From Siderastrea radians (lineage: Eukaryota; Cnidaria; Anthozoa; Scleractinia; Rhizangiidae), in assembly GCA_964017195.1 (NCBI GenBank), contig OZ024895.1, positions 21,143,034 to 21,207,033 on the forward strand: a stretch of DNA of 64,000 bases, in the 5' to 3' direction. A program made the translations under genes and the position numbers. This document shows positions 34,937-47,559 of the stretch, in pieces; within the stretch, counting starts at the first letter, position 1, and every line of letters starts with the position of its first letter. The notes beneath the pieces are model-generated. The model ran no database searches and had not been told where the DNA came from. It saw only the letters and a program-made list of their open reading frames with translations.

Positions 34937-36124
34937 GACTTAGCATTAAACCCAGCAAAAACTAAATGTATGGTCTTCTCTAGCCAACAGCTGTCCAAGA
35001 CCCACTCTATATCTTCATATAAAACCAACCTTGTGGTGGATGACAAATCGCTGGAACGCATTCAAACGACAAAATCACTAGGATTGCACATTAACGAACA
35101 TCTTACTAGGCATGACCATATCAGATCTCTGTCTTCTGCCTGCTACAGCACTTTGGTTACTCTCAGGAAAATAAAGAATTTCACCACTTTCTATCAAAAG
35201 AAACTGCTTGTTGAACAACTTCGGTTTTGTCAAAGTTGGACTACGGTGATCTGTCTGGTCTTTAATCCTCTACCCGATTATCTCCTGAAAAGACTACAAA
35301 AAAATCCAGATTTCATCAGCCAGCTTCGTTACTGGAAAATATGTGAACTCTGTTGAATCAATACTAAGCTTGGATGGTTACCAATGCGTGAATGAAGAGA
35401 TTTTAATTTATTAAAAGCCACTCACAAAGAAATTTACTCCCAGCATTGGCCAGAATATGCTAAATTTGAAGTACACAAACGAACCAAAACTTTGTGCTTA
35501 AACTCTACTTTAAACCTGGTTAGACCTCAGGAGCGGGGAACTTTAGCCTGAGAAAACAGCCAACGTTTCGCGAGGTCGTCACTTGAGCCCTCACAAAACG
35601 ACGGCTGAACAAACGAGCGCAGAAATTCCATACTGATGACGTGCACTGCCCAGATCTTGGTAGTGCTTCTGATTGGTTGAAACAAAATTCCTTCGCAGCA
35701 CAACCAACCAAGCACTACCAAGATCTGAGTAGTGCACGTCATCAGTGTGGAATTTCTGCACTCGTTACTCAGACGTCGTTTTGTGAGGGCTCAAGTGGCG
35801 ACCTCGCGAAACGTCGGCTGTTTTCTCAGGCTAAACTTCTGAAGACATTCTTCAGAACTTTTTAATACCTTACCCAACAATACTAAAGCAATGTCAAATT
35901 ACAGTCAATTTTGTTCAGCGGTAAAAGATGTTCTAAAGAAGCGATACAGTGGCATTATTTAATTTTATTTCAAGACGTTTTTAAAGACGTTCCTTATTTT
36001 TTTCATTTTCTAGTTTATTTTATTTATCTTTTCTTCTGGATATGTACATACTAATTGTAAATTTGTTGATAGTTTCAATACATATCTAGATGAAGAGTCA
36101 CCTCGCGGAATCTATTGAATAAAC

Positions 36125-36166
<42 letters not shown>
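34937..36166 (+). mobile_element. Non-LTR retrotransposon 3' end with (ATT)n tail
   Basis: The plus strand reads the RT C-terminal part LALNPAKTKCMVFSS, then SLGLHINEHLTRHDHI, LRKIKNF, (frameshifted) LSKLDYGDL, NPLPDYLLKRLQK, and ATHKEIYSQHWPEYAKFE to about 35,520. After a 294-bp palindrome it resumes as LFNTLPNNTKAMSNYSQF and SAVKDVLKKRYSGII to about 35,965. A short 3' UTR then ends in an ATT array at 36,126-36,166, the usual 3' tail type of CR1/L2-like elements. Frameshifts near 35,225 and 35,260 show it is dead. Its 5' part is missing. Confidence 0.8.
35542..35835. mobile_element. Near-perfect palindromic MITE inside the retrotransposon
   Basis: TTTAGCCTGAGAAAACAGCC at the left end returns inverted at the right end, and pairing continues for about 125 bases per arm (CGACG, TTTCTGCGCTCG.., CACGTCATCAGT, AGATCTTGGTAGTGCTT) around a loop of some 45 bases. 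It interrupts the RT reading between ERGTL and LFNTLPNN. Confidence 0.85.
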
Positions 36167-36343
36167 TGAAGTCTACAAAGAAGAAAAAGACAGCATTTCT
36201 ACTAATTAAAAATGTTATTGCGCAGAAAGCTTTTATGGAAAAAGAGTGAACTTGCATAGCTTTAAACTGCTTTAAGTAAGATCTGGTGTATTTAGGTACA
36301 ACTTATAGTGTGGTTGATGATGATAATAATCTTTAACAAGAAA

Positions 36344-37735
36344 GCTCGATGGGCATTTTAACTGGTCGTCCTGACCCTCCCCACCCTTAGGTTTCACAAA
36401 TGTTAGCACGATCCTGTATTTATACGAACCGGCGTGACGAACACTGTGATTGTGTGACACAATATTTTGACTATAGCGTTACTGGATGACGTAATGTTTA
36501 AACTCTGATGACTCAGCTTATCTTTCTTATCGCTTTATTTCTGCTGAAAAACGCTAATTCGCTCAAACGCTGGATGTCGGTAGAAATGTGCCCACAACTG
36601 AGGATGCTTACAAAGGGATGACGAAATATTTACTGTTGTGCCTAGACCGTGAATACAAACAGTGAACATAGCAGTAGAATCAAAATATAACGCTTGAGTA
36701 ACACGAGCTCGAGCAGATCGTCAGAGTCTGGGGCACGTTAAGGTATATCTCACGATGTGATGTTTAAATCCGGTTTACTAACCCGGGAATCCCCATGCAA
36801 AGTAAACAAGTTGTCTCGGAACGGCTATGTACCAGACCTACAAAATTACCTCAAACCCAACCAATACCACACGCAAACCACACGCATCGCTTGGTAATAT
36901 TCAGTTATTTTCTAACTTAAAGACTCGTAACAGCTACCTTATTAATTGATCTCCTTATTAATGACTGATTCCTTCGTCTTTATGCAATTAAAATCAACTT
37001 CTCGCGTCAAATAAACACTCATCTCTCTCCCTTCTCGAGAACTATGATGTATCGATGGTGCAATCCACTAATTGCATCATCATACTAGCGCCAATCCCTT
37101 CTCTTCCTAAGCCACCGTTCTTTACCGCGCTAATAACGCAGATGTCGTTTCTCTCCTCTGCGAAATACAGGTTACCCAATGAGAAAACTTACAATCCACG
37201 TCGGAAACCGTCCCCCCAATAAAACGCCAAGGGAAACTGCCTCTCACCCAACACAATATTACACTGCTGCTATACAAAACGCAGCTTTCAAAGCAATCAC
37301 ATTCACAAATCCTTCCACTCCCACATTTTTAAATCCCTCAAAATGTCAATCCTCATAACAAAACTCCTGCGCTAAAAAAACTTTCACCATGACCACTAAC
37401 TAGATCAGACAACACAGCCAATTTCGCATTCAATCCTATTAGCTGCTTTACTCAGTTTCACATGCGTTATACAAGACAAATTTAGAAACCCCAAACTTAA
37501 CAACCCTTCGCCATTCATATCTTAAATACTGTAAATTAAAAGACAAGAACACACGAAGGTAACATTCAGCAGACTAATATGCGCATGCGTCTTATTTATA
37601 TAAGACAGTACCGCTCTTGAGTACCCACACCACAAGCTTTACAGCACTTTGTTTGTATGTTAAGCCAACTGACGCAAAAAAAAAACCGGAATCCATTTTA
37701 TAAACCGGCGGTGCCAACTTCACTGTATAAACATA
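36344..37735 (-). mobile_element. Element B, copy 2
   Basis: Inverse-orientation copy of 9,445-10,875 (ends near AAAGCTCGATGGGCATTTTAA and CATTTTATAAACCGGCGG). Identity is high across its length. No protein. It lies just beyond the (ATT)n tail of the retrotransposon. Confidence 0.75.
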
Positions 37736-38084
37736 GGCACGCAGTGCGTGCAGAACGGATGACACTTTTAACTCGTGAATTTTGCTTTCGCAGTGAACGG
37801 GTGGTGGATGGTGTTGACGGTCTGTAATAGCCTTTTTTACGCAGCTACTATTCAGCATTAAAAAAACATTTTGCACGTCTAGCCTCGAAGTGAAAAACTT
37901 GAAAGCCGCGTGACAAAGGTCTATGGCCATTGGAATTGGATCGAATTGATGAATTATTTATATCTTGTTTTCGAGTTACGCCGCACGGCCAAAACCAGCC
38001 GTGTTCCACGCATGTTCCGCGTGAAGGACACTTTATCTCCTACTGCCTCCCCTAATACGCATGTTTAGGAGACATATAGACCAA

Positions 38085-38520
38085 TCAGAAACTCTCTCTT
38101 GCACATATATCGTCGTTTTCATCTAAGTGTTGACACGTGAAGAAAACACATGTTTTAACTGGATATGAAACGTGGCATGTTTGGCAGCTAAACATTCGAA
38201 GTTTGACGGCCGTTAAACTTGCATTCCTACTTGCGTGATCGGGTTTCAATGCCAAAATTTGTATAAATATTCGGCAAGGTCAACATGTTTTCTTATGTGC
38301 CGCTTAATATTTCCGAATCTCGAAGAAAAAAAACTAAAATCTACATTTTCTAGGTCTTCTTCGTTTTCTTGACACCTGCCATGTTAGCGAAACGTGCTCT
38401 AACAGCCTTCAAACTTCAAAGTTTGGCGGTCAAACATGTCAGGTTTGTACCCAATTAGAACATGTTTTTCCGTCACGTGTCCATGCTTAGATGAAAACGA
38501 CGGTATTTGAGAGTTTTAAG
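38085..38520. mobile_element. MITE with GTCGTTTTCATCTAAG inverted ends
   Basis: CGTCGTTTTCATCTAAG with a nearby GACACGTGA at 38,112-38,150 returns inverted at 38,470-38,503. Internal AAACTTCAAAGTTTG-like blocks also pair. Non-coding. Confidence 0.6.
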
Positions 38521-38639
38521 GAGTAGAGGAAACGCCCAACCTCGTCATCAGGCTCTTTCAAAACCGAGAAGACTCTGGGGACGAGGTTGGGGAAAGGCCG
38601 ATTTTTGGCCTACCGCATGCGATCTGTCCTCGATTTCCA

Positions 38640-38878
38640 AGATTTATTTTTCTTCTCTTAAAATTAAGATACTTCTATTTTGGAGCTCAAAATAGGAAGA
38701 AATCAAGCCGAGGAATAATCAACCTCTTAAAAGAAGACATTGAGCTCTTTACAGCAACGAACAGCCGTTTTGCGTTGAGATTCTTTCGATTTGCAAGAGA
38801 CCCTGACCTAAAGTCTGTAAAGTTTGCCCTAAAAGGTAAACCGAACCACGGACATCAAATAGATTTTACAAGACCTGG
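38640..38878 (+). CDS. Candidate orphan exon of unknown family
   Basis: An open frame reading RGIINLLKEDIELFTATNSR and FALRFFRFARDPDLKSVKFA, then LKGKPNHGHQIDFTRPG, ends at donor CCTGG|GTAAGC. Composition and the donor look protein-like, but I do not recognise the family and no acceptor or partner exon is clear, so the start is arbitrary. Confidence 0.3.
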
Positions 38879-39479
38879 GTAAGCGCTACAGTACGGTAAA
38901 TGACGTTTTTAAATGTTGATTTGCGTTTTAAAAATTGTTTAACTGAACGTTTGATCCAGATTTCTATAATTTTTTGTAATTTTGTTTGGAAAGCCGCTGC
39001 TCTTTTGATTGTCAAGGATTATTTTTGTTTCAAGTGTGACTCATGTGTCACGCGGAATTATTTTGTTGGTGCTGTGACATTTTGGAACATGATCTTAACA
39101 CGTGGAGAGATCACGCGGTTGAAACACGTGATCACGTGAACTTGATGGATTTTTTCGCTTTTTTTTGTACGGAATATGTTTTTGGATTTCAGTTTTGAAA
39201 TCCGTTCGGTTGCGATATCTATCTGTTTTTTTTATGGAGAGGTAAAATTCAAGACATTGATTAACCGGTCACCACTGAACAGACCTGAAGTGACTGCGTG
39301 TGCACGCACGCAAGAAAATCGAAAGTTTTTTGCTGCCCAGAAGTATAAAATATGTTGTTTATTTGAATAATATTTTTGGCTGGAAAAGCTCTCTTTCGTT
39401 TATTCTGTTTGTTTTTAGTGATAAGCAATTCTTTGTAAACACGGTATAATTTGCGTAAGTGGGTTGAAATTTGATATAC

Positions 39480-39900
39480 CAAATTTAGTCACAGGACACC
39501 CAAGCATAATATTTGAATATTATTAAAAATGGCGTTTCAAAATATAAGACTTTGTATGGGATTTCGAAGCGAACATTTTGAGCATACATAACAGCAAACT
39601 AACTGAATAAAGGTCATGAAACATTACATGGCGTTGTGTGCTATCCTTAAAACGCATTTTGAGCAATTTTAAGTCCATTTTCTTTACTGTGTATTAGTAC
39701 ATGTATAATACATTGACAAGTATTATTATACACGTACTAGCACAGTTAAGTAAATGGACTTAAAATTGCTCAAAATGCTATGTAAGTATAGCCAGGGGCG
39801 GGGGAGAACACTCCAATAGCGCCTGGCACTTTTTTTGTATACCCATGTTCCAACGATAGATGACGTCACATCCGGTCCGAAAGCGTACAACTTTTCCCAC
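39480..39900 (+). repeat. Inverted duplicate pair, left member
   Basis: It matches 47,030-47,290 in inverse orientation: AAGCATAATATTTGAATATTATT, GGGATTTCGAAGCGAACATTTTGAGCA, CCCATGTTCCAACGATA(G/T)ATGACGTCACATCCGG. The left member is longer because it holds a small MITE at 39,654-39,778 that the right member lacks. Confidence 0.8.
39654..39778. mobile_element. 125-bp MITE, absent from the paralogous site
   Basis: GCATTTTGAGCAATTTTAAG and the following GTCCATTT return inverted at the other end. The paralogue at 47,117-47,125 reads straight through. Confidence 0.75.
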
Positions 39901-40107
39901 GAGCGGGAAAATCAAACTTGACGGCTACAGTTTCGTTCACTCAGTGAGTAAAATGGCCATATATTTCGATCGGCTGCAAATTTTCCTTTTATTTTTCGCG
40001 AAGGTGAAGACAAATATGTACTCTTTCCTCTCATGTAATTGGTTAAACGAATAGACTTAATGAATATTTAAAAATGTGGTGTTTTTGAGCCTTGCCTTCT
40101 CTGAAAG

Positions 40108-40173
40108 ATGTCGGTATTTCTTTCCCCCGAAGTTAAGAGGATTCTGTTAATCGCTGGAGATCATGAATTCAAG
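40108..40173 (+). CDS. Candidate first coding exon
   Basis: ATG at 40,108 opens MSVFLSPEVKRILLIAGDHE plus FK and reaches donor CAAG|GTATGT at 40,174, phase 0. It lies 240 bases downstream of a TGACGTCACATCCGG promoter-like segment. No second exon was identified. Family unknown. Confidence 0.3.
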
Positions 40174-42450
40174 GTATGTAAAACTCCATTCAAATAGCCT
40201 ATCCTGTAGAATAATAATTCGCTTATCAAAAAATTACAAAGGAAGCGTTCTACACTAGTGGGAACCCCCTTAACACTCTTCGTTTTTTGAGGAAACTGCT
40301 CAAGAAAACAAGCTGTTTTAATAACCATACCTTCGTTCACTTATTTGACCGCACAAATAGTCAAAAGAATACCGAGTGTATGTTATTTCCCGTGGCTACC
40401 GAGACTTTGCTTCTCCTGTTTCATTATTTATTTCGTTCCCTAATTAACACTGGAATACCTTTCCTCTGCTGTGATGAGTAAAGAACTGAAAACCCATTAA
40501 GTCTTAAGGTTGGTTTTTGTATTGGTTCTCCTCCAAATCCAACACTTACAAGTTCTTTGGGAATGGATTACTGACTACGGATAGGGATGGTGATTCTGGA
40601 GGAGAAATTCCAATTTTTTTTTGTAAAAAAATTTCTAGACAAACCCTTCTAACTTAGATTAATTTTCACGGCCCCGTTGAACTTAATAAAATCTTGAGAC
40701 CTCCATGCCCCCCACCCCCCCCTTGCCATTTTAAGCAAAATCAGTCATATTTTTTCTAGGACCCAAACGTAGAACGACCTATCCTTCTGTAGTAAAGACT
40801 TCTTACTGTTAGATTTATAACCATTTTAAAACCATTGTGTAGTTCAAGAAAAAATTCATACCCCCATGGAAGGTCATTGGAAATTCCTAGGGGTTGGGGG
40901 TCTCAAAAGGCAAAATTTTAGAAACAAAGTATTAAGCCTAACTGAAATTTCTTGGGGGATGGGGGGGAACAAAAAACCTTCCGCAGGGGGGGAGTGTGTA
41001 TATGTTTTGGAACTACACATTTAAGATTAGTTGGGAAATCATTGTTAGCAATCAATCAATGAGCCCATGACAGACAAATTAAAAAGAGAATGAATAGTGA
41101 GTATGACAGTGGAAGTAAATGAAAACAACTGGTTTGTTTGAAAAGAACCAATTACTCTTCAACAAGAACAATCATTGTCTTTATAACTTTAATGAAGTTG
41201 TAGTTTACAGTATTTATGATAACTAATGTCTTGTAAACAACACAATGTATAGATCATTTCACTTATCCTAGGACTGCTCTATGCATAGTTATGCAGAGCT
41301 TTCTGTCTTAACCTTTTCTATAGTAAGTTATAAATATTAAAAGTCAATAATGTCAGACACACATGTAGAAAAGGATTCTGAAGTCTTTCATTGTATTTTC
41401 TGGTACCATAAACCTACTTTTATTTTGACATTACTTTGTTTAGTTGTAATTGTTTACTATGGTCCATCAGTTTTAATACCAAATTTATTTTTGTTGTCAG
41501 TTGGTGTCATAAAATCAGAAAGGCCTTAATCCTGTAAGAGATGCCTAGTTGTATAGCCTACTGGAATTGTCCCCACAATTTGCTATTTCCTTTTTCAGGA
41601 ATCCAACTTTCTCCTCCGGCTACATGTACAAGTTCTTTGTATTTAATGACATGTCCCTTATATAATTATCCCTGGAGGTACAGAGAACAGCCACTGCTCC
41701 CAAAGTAAAGAAGGTGCAAAGCAACAGAAATGGCAACCAACAGATGTCATTATCTTAGTCTGTACATTGCCTAATTAAAGTAACATTCACCACTGATGAA
41801 CAGTCTGTGAACAGTCAACACTACACTTTCATAATGAACATTGAAGATGCCATCCACCTACTCAGTCTCAACAACAAACTTTTGGTGGCTCACAAATAAT
41901 ATGAATATAAACAGTCCAAAGCTGCATGTTGAAAACATACTTCATGTCTTCTTGATTTGTTGAAACCTGTGAAATAAAATGGAAGAGTACACTGTAGTCA
42001 TAAGTTTTAAACCTTCAATCGGGGCTGTCATTAATGGCCAGGGATTTGGGATTTGGCCTGGCTATTAGCTAGACATATGCGTTCCGGCTACTGACTTTGG
42101 TAGAAACAAGATACATGTACATGCATGTTGACAACACAAGAAAATATCAGATCTCTGACTACTTTTCACATTTTACCCACCTATTACCCACCTTTTACAC
42201 CACCATTAGTGACAGCCCTGTTCATTTCATAATTACTAGACTTGGACATTAATGACTATCACAGTACTGTTTAATTGTTAATAAACAAACTTAGCATTTG
42301 GCAAACATTTCTGAGCCAACAGTTTTAGGTTTACATTAATACTACTTGCCAAGATTTTTTTGGACCAAAGCAAATACTGTCAAAGTAAATTTAATATTGT
42401 TTATAATAAAATTTCAATATAATGCACGCTCTGATTGGTTGAAACATCAT
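40174..42450. other. Gene-free stretch
   Basis: No recognisable gene. 40,590-41,000 contains several GGGGG/CCCCC-rich, mutually similar blocks of a degraded repeat. Confidence 0.45.
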
Positions 42451-42452
42451 GC

Positions 42453-42715
42453 TTTATCAGAGTACAGATGCACGGAGTAACCCATGATGCCATTCTGTGC
42501 GCACTGGCAAGCTGAAAACCTTTCTTGTGCACACTTGCAAGCTAGTAATAAAATTTGTTTTCTTGCAATAATGAAATTTGTTTTCTTTCTTTATCAGAGT
42601 ACAGATGCACGGAGTAACCCATGATGCCATTCTGTGCGCACTGGCAAGCTGAAAACCTTTCTTGTACACGCTTGCAAGCTAGTAATAAAATTTGTTTTCT
42701 TGCAAATTAAAGCCA
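42453..42715. repeat. 137-bp tandem duplication
   Basis: TTTATCAGAGTACAGATGCACGG begins at 42,453 and 42,590, and about 125 bases after each start are nearly identical. Confidence 0.9.
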
Positions 42716-42744
42716 ATTTCTTTACACATGTGAGCAACGCTATG

Positions 42745-42950
42745 TTATAAAACAAATAAAAAAAAGCCAAAACTGTGCTTTGTTCTGTGATAAAGCTCGC
42801 AAGGAAGTGACGAGAGCACTCAAGAAGTAGGGAGAAGCACTCGCCTGCTGCTTGTGTTCACCCGACACTAAATTCTTTCGTGCTTTAGTCACTGCCTTGC
42901 ATCTTTATCACAGAACAAAGCATGGTTTTGCCTTTTTTATTTGTTAAATA
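42745..42950. mobile_element. MITE, about 200 bp
   Basis: Terminal inverted repeats of about 60 bases: AACAAATAAAAAAAAGCC and TGCTTTTGTTCTGTGATAAAG-type blocks at both ends. Non-coding. Confidence 0.75.
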
Positions 42951-43166
42951 ATCTTAAACAACAGGGAGTAGTCTCCCAACAAATTATTTTTTACAAAATG
43001 TACTTCAAACCAGCAGAAAGTTCACAAAGTAATGTGCTCAATACAAATCTGAAATTAACCTGTATATTACCAGATTGAAGAAGGTAGAATAGCCAACAAA
43101 ATTATTGTTGGCTACTCAACGTTCACTCTTTTCATCTGCTTTTTATTTAAGCAATATACCGCACAT

Positions 43167-43325
43167 TTCTATGGTTTATTGGCTCAATAAACCATGCGGG
43201 ATGTTCGAAGAACACGTGAAGAGATTGTGACAAGCCGAAGGCGAATGATTTACAAGCTTTTCGCGTGTTATGCCAGCAACCTATTGTAAGTGGTTTATTG
43301 AGCCAAAAAACCATATGATTTACTG
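43167..43325. mobile_element. MITE with TGGTTTATTGGCTCAATAAACCA ends
   Basis: The left end holds ATGGTTTATTGGCTCAATAA. The right end holds the complement with one mismatch (GTGGTTTATTGAGCCAAAAAACCAT). Confidence 0.6.
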
Positions 43326-44443
43326 GTATAATAATCAACAGGTATTGACCAATCACAGCGTATACATTATCTTCAGTTATTGAATAATAAAATATATCTT
43401 ATGGTTAAAATTTTCCTTTGATTTGAAAATTTACAAACTAATTTATTTTGTATTTTCCTTTGTCTTAGATCCATTTTCCATAATCTGAGACAAAGGAAAA
43501 CAAAAACTAAACTGGTTTAAAATTTTCAAACCAAAGACAATTTTTTACCAAACATATACAGGGCATGTGTAATATGTATGGATAATACTGTATGTACCTT
43601 CAATTAATGTAAATAAATTTAAAAGCATAAACTTTGCTAAGGGTCTGTGCAGGCTTTTTTCCTTCATGTGAAGATACCTGACAATTACTTACTGTACATT
43701 TATAGAAAAATCTGGTATAATGTTTAACATACAGCAAGTTGCAGGAACATGAGCAATTAAAAGTCCCCAAGTGCATCTGATTTTATATTTCCGAGACAAC
43801 AACAATAAAATAAATAAAATAAATCAACTTTGTTTAACGAGGGTGACACACAACAGTCTGGGACTGACAAACCTGTGGCCCTCGGGTTCCGGATCGAATT
43901 GGAATTTGGAATTGGAACAATGTAAAGAAGTAAGACAATACCCACAGAACAAATTATGCACCATGTTTTAGTCAAGCCTTTTCAAATAAAGACCAAAGAA
44001 TTCATGCAGTATCAGACACACATTACCTGTATATAAAACTTACATGTAGTAGTATTATTAATAAGAAGCATTGGAATCCCAAATCCTTGCATCTCATGGG
44101 GAGATATAAATAGGGTGTATAAATAACTGGGAGTGAAAAACAAAACAGAACTAAATTAACAATGTTTGGTTGGAGAAGGAAAATCAGTTTTGGTCAAAAT
44201 ACATGTAAAACACAACGAATTTTACAAGGCAATTAAAACAGACATCTGAGGGCACTGTCAAGTGGAAGATATTTATAACATTGCAGAACATATGAAAAGT
44301 CTCCAAAACATCACTACACTTTATTCCCAAATATTGGCATTTATCACAGGGCAATTATTATGTCAGGGACATGAAAAAATCAAGTGTATATTAACTAATC
44401 CTGATGGTATAAAAATCACTGCTTCTCACCAAGTTATTTCTTA

Positions 44444-44968
44444 CAGACCTGCCAACCTCCAAAACATGCAAATCGGGAGACTTTGAAAAAGAGCCCAGAA
44501 AAACCTGGAGATTAGGACCTCAAACCTGGAGATTTCCAAAATATGTGTTAAATGAAAATAAAAATGGTAGATTTCTTGTTTCAAGTATTCTTTACCTTAT
44601 TTGTGCTACCTATTACATTCTTTTGCCGCATTTTTTGAAGAGTCAGTTTCTGTTTCGCTGACGACGCGAGGTGCCAGTTTGAGTTAACTGTTCACAGCTC
44701 TAGCTTTCAGAGACCCAAGCACACCTATGTTTCACGGTAATGAGGTTGGAATTGTACCCAGGTTTCCCTCAAACATTAGATGTGATAAAATTCCCAAAAA
44801 ATTGGCCATTTTTAACACAGATTTTTCAATATTGCTTCATACCTAAATTGTTTGGCAATTTCAAGGTTTTCTGATTCACCATGAGATTTGGAGGCCAAAT
44901 CGTGAGACCGTGAGTTGATAGCCCAAACCGTGAGTCTCACGGTGAAACCGTGAGAGTTGGCAGGTCTG
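44444..44968. mobile_element. MITE with ACAGACCTGCCAAC ends
   Basis: Fourteen-base perfect terminal inverted repeat. The interior has CCTGGAGATT repeats on the left and CCGTGAGTCTCACGG-type palindromes on the right. No protein. Confidence 0.75.
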
Positions 44969-45868
44969 TTCTTAATTTTTTGTCATATTACAACTTTACA
45001 TAAATAATACCCAAACAACATGCCCACAACACACACATTACTGATACAAAGAAAGTTCTAAGATAAACTATTCCCTGTTTAACAGTATTTATCACCGGTT
45101 GCCAAATGTCAACAGTTTAAGTTGATCCTAGGCCACAATGAATAAATTTTGTCCACATAACCGAGGATAAGCTGAACAAAATGCCTTGCAAGGCATTTAG
45201 CCCAACCATTTCAGGCAACAAAGTTTTCATCACAATTTTGCGCCCCGAGGCAAATTCCTCACTGTGTGTGGTAGCCATGAGAAACTTCCTGAGCCAGATT
45301 TATCAATGAGGTTGCTCACTTGGCTTCAAAGGTTGGTGTTCAAAAAAGCATCTGGTAGTCATCTCAATGAAGTAGTAACTTTCTAATGCAGTAGAAAAAC
45401 TTGTAGAATTATAACGGCCAAAGCCAATTCAAGCTGTCTTACTCCAGATTTCAAAAACAGGGACAGAAGACATCTGGCAGTGACAGAAATCTAAAAAAAA
45501 CAGTACTGTATTTCACGGCACTTATTAAATTGTTTGAAAGTTGTTAGTGCGTTGCTCATTTCAGGGCGGCACTTTACTTAAAACTTCCTATTTGGGAACA
45601 TGTACACAGTACTATGTTCACAAGTGACATCAATAACATAGCCCTACCAGATTCCAATGAGTAACAGTGACAGCAATAACAAGCCATATTTAGCATTTCA
45701 GCATTAACAATGTCAAGAAACAAATAAAAATCAATAGTGCCGCATTGTTGCTGGGATGATGCAGCACTGATACAAGGGCGGCACTCTTTCAGGTAACTAC
45801 GGTAAGTAAGTGGTAATGTTGAGAAATGCCATAATGCTTTCACCCACGACTTTGCTGGTGTAACAATA

Positions 45869-46110
45869 CTAGACAGGGTCCCAAAGGGGTTTAGGGCTCC
45901 AGGGCTCCGGCCTAAAAAATGCAGGGCTCCAGGGCTCCAAGACGGAAAATTCAGGGCTCTAGGGCTCCATTGCTTCACTCCAGAGCTCCACTTAGCCAAA
46001 CAGCATTCTTGTTCGGGCTCCAAGTTGAGAGAGGCTTTGGGCTCCAGGCTCCACGACAAATATTTCAGGGCTACAGGGCTCCATAGACCCCCCTATGGGA
46101 CCCTGACTAG
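45869..46110. mobile_element. MITE with CAGGGTCCCA ends and an internal GGGCTCC minisatellite
   Basis: CTAG(A)CAGGGTCCCA(A) at the left mirrors TGGGACCCTG(A)CTAG at the right. Between them AGGGCTCC(A) recurs at least ten times. CTAG at both outer edges could be a target duplication. Confidence 0.65.
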
Positions 46111-46744
46111 AAGTATTTTCTCTCTCATATTAAACTCCACTGAAAACACTACCAGGTACCATCTTGAACTCCAAGCTGTGAAGTCGTGAGCATGACACAC
46201 AGCCAGATTCTGCAAAGTTTATAAAAGATGTTGGATATTTTCTTCATGACATGATTTGAGGGGAAATTGTTATAAAAGCTTTGTTACACACGAGAGGTAA
46301 TTGCTGAGCAAAAAGCCTCAATGTGAAGCAGGTGATTCTCTTTTTCCTTATGTGTGTAATTGTGTGTGTGTACTTGACAAACTAGATTTCGGTTATTAAA
46401 ACGCCAAACATTTACCAAACGATAACATTAATAAAGATTTAAGATTACTCCAGCACAATTGCAAAGTGGCCTAATTTCCCCGGGGAAACCGCAAATATGC
46501 AATTAATCCATTTTTCTTTATGGCATAAAGGCTTTTTTGTATATAGCAACATAAATCTTTAAAGGAAGATAAAGAAATCGAATACCAACCTTGTAGCAGC
46601 ATGCCACGGAGGCGTAATTATGTAGCGCTCCCAGCACTTTACGTCGAGTGTTAATAACCTTCCCGATGTTAACACTTCAAACTGTGACTTCCAGCGTTTT
46701 CTCCATTATATTCCACCCAGGATAGGCTATTTTAATTAATGCCT

Positions 46745-47290
46745 TCAGTGAATCAGAAACCACAAGAGCCAAAATCTTGAACGCCACTCGTTTTGAAAGT
46801 GCGAAAAAAATCGCCATGACATTCTCCGGAGTTGTGTGTCATTTATCGTCAAAATGATACTCAGCATACTTGTTTTGCCAAAATATTGGCTAAAATAGCT
46901 GGCAAAATACCTCTGCAACATCGATAATACACAACATACAAAATCATGGTTCACTGTTGGTGAAAATAACGAAGAAACTAAGTGGCACCAAGCGTCCATC
47001 TTGAACCTTCGCTGATCAACCAGTTCAGCGCTTTTTGCAACCGGATGTGACGTCATATATCGTTGGAACATGGGTATACAAAAATTTGAGAAGTGTTCTG
47101 CCCCGCCCCTGAAGTATAGCAAACAACACCATGTAATGCTTCATGAACTTTATTCAGTTAGTTCCTTGTTATGTACTGCTCAAAATGTTCGCTTCGAAAT
47201 CCCATACGAAGTCTTATATTTTGAAACGCCAGTTTTAATAATATTCAAATATTATGCTTGGGCTTCCTATGACTTAGTTTATGCCAAAGA
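46745..47290 (-). repeat. Inverted duplicate pair, right member
   Basis: Complement of 39,480-39,900 over 47,030-47,290. The flank down to 46,745 resembles the left member more weakly. It lacks the MITE. Confidence 0.7.
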
Positions 47291-47559
47291 CACGTTTATC
47301 CCGGAGTTAATAATGTTCTCACCGTTCTCGGCTTGTAGTGCTTATTCTTTTGCTTTGCTTTCGAACACGAACGAAATATCAATATCCAGCTTAATTCTTC
47401 AAGAGTAAATATATTTTATTAACCTTATGCAAAAACCGCTTGCTTATCAGCTCAGGTTTCTTATTATTGTCCTTTGATCTTTAATTGTAATGCCACTAGA
47501 AAACTAAAAATGTTTGTCTCGTATTGGAATTGACTCCGTCAGGCTGGTTGGAAGTACGA

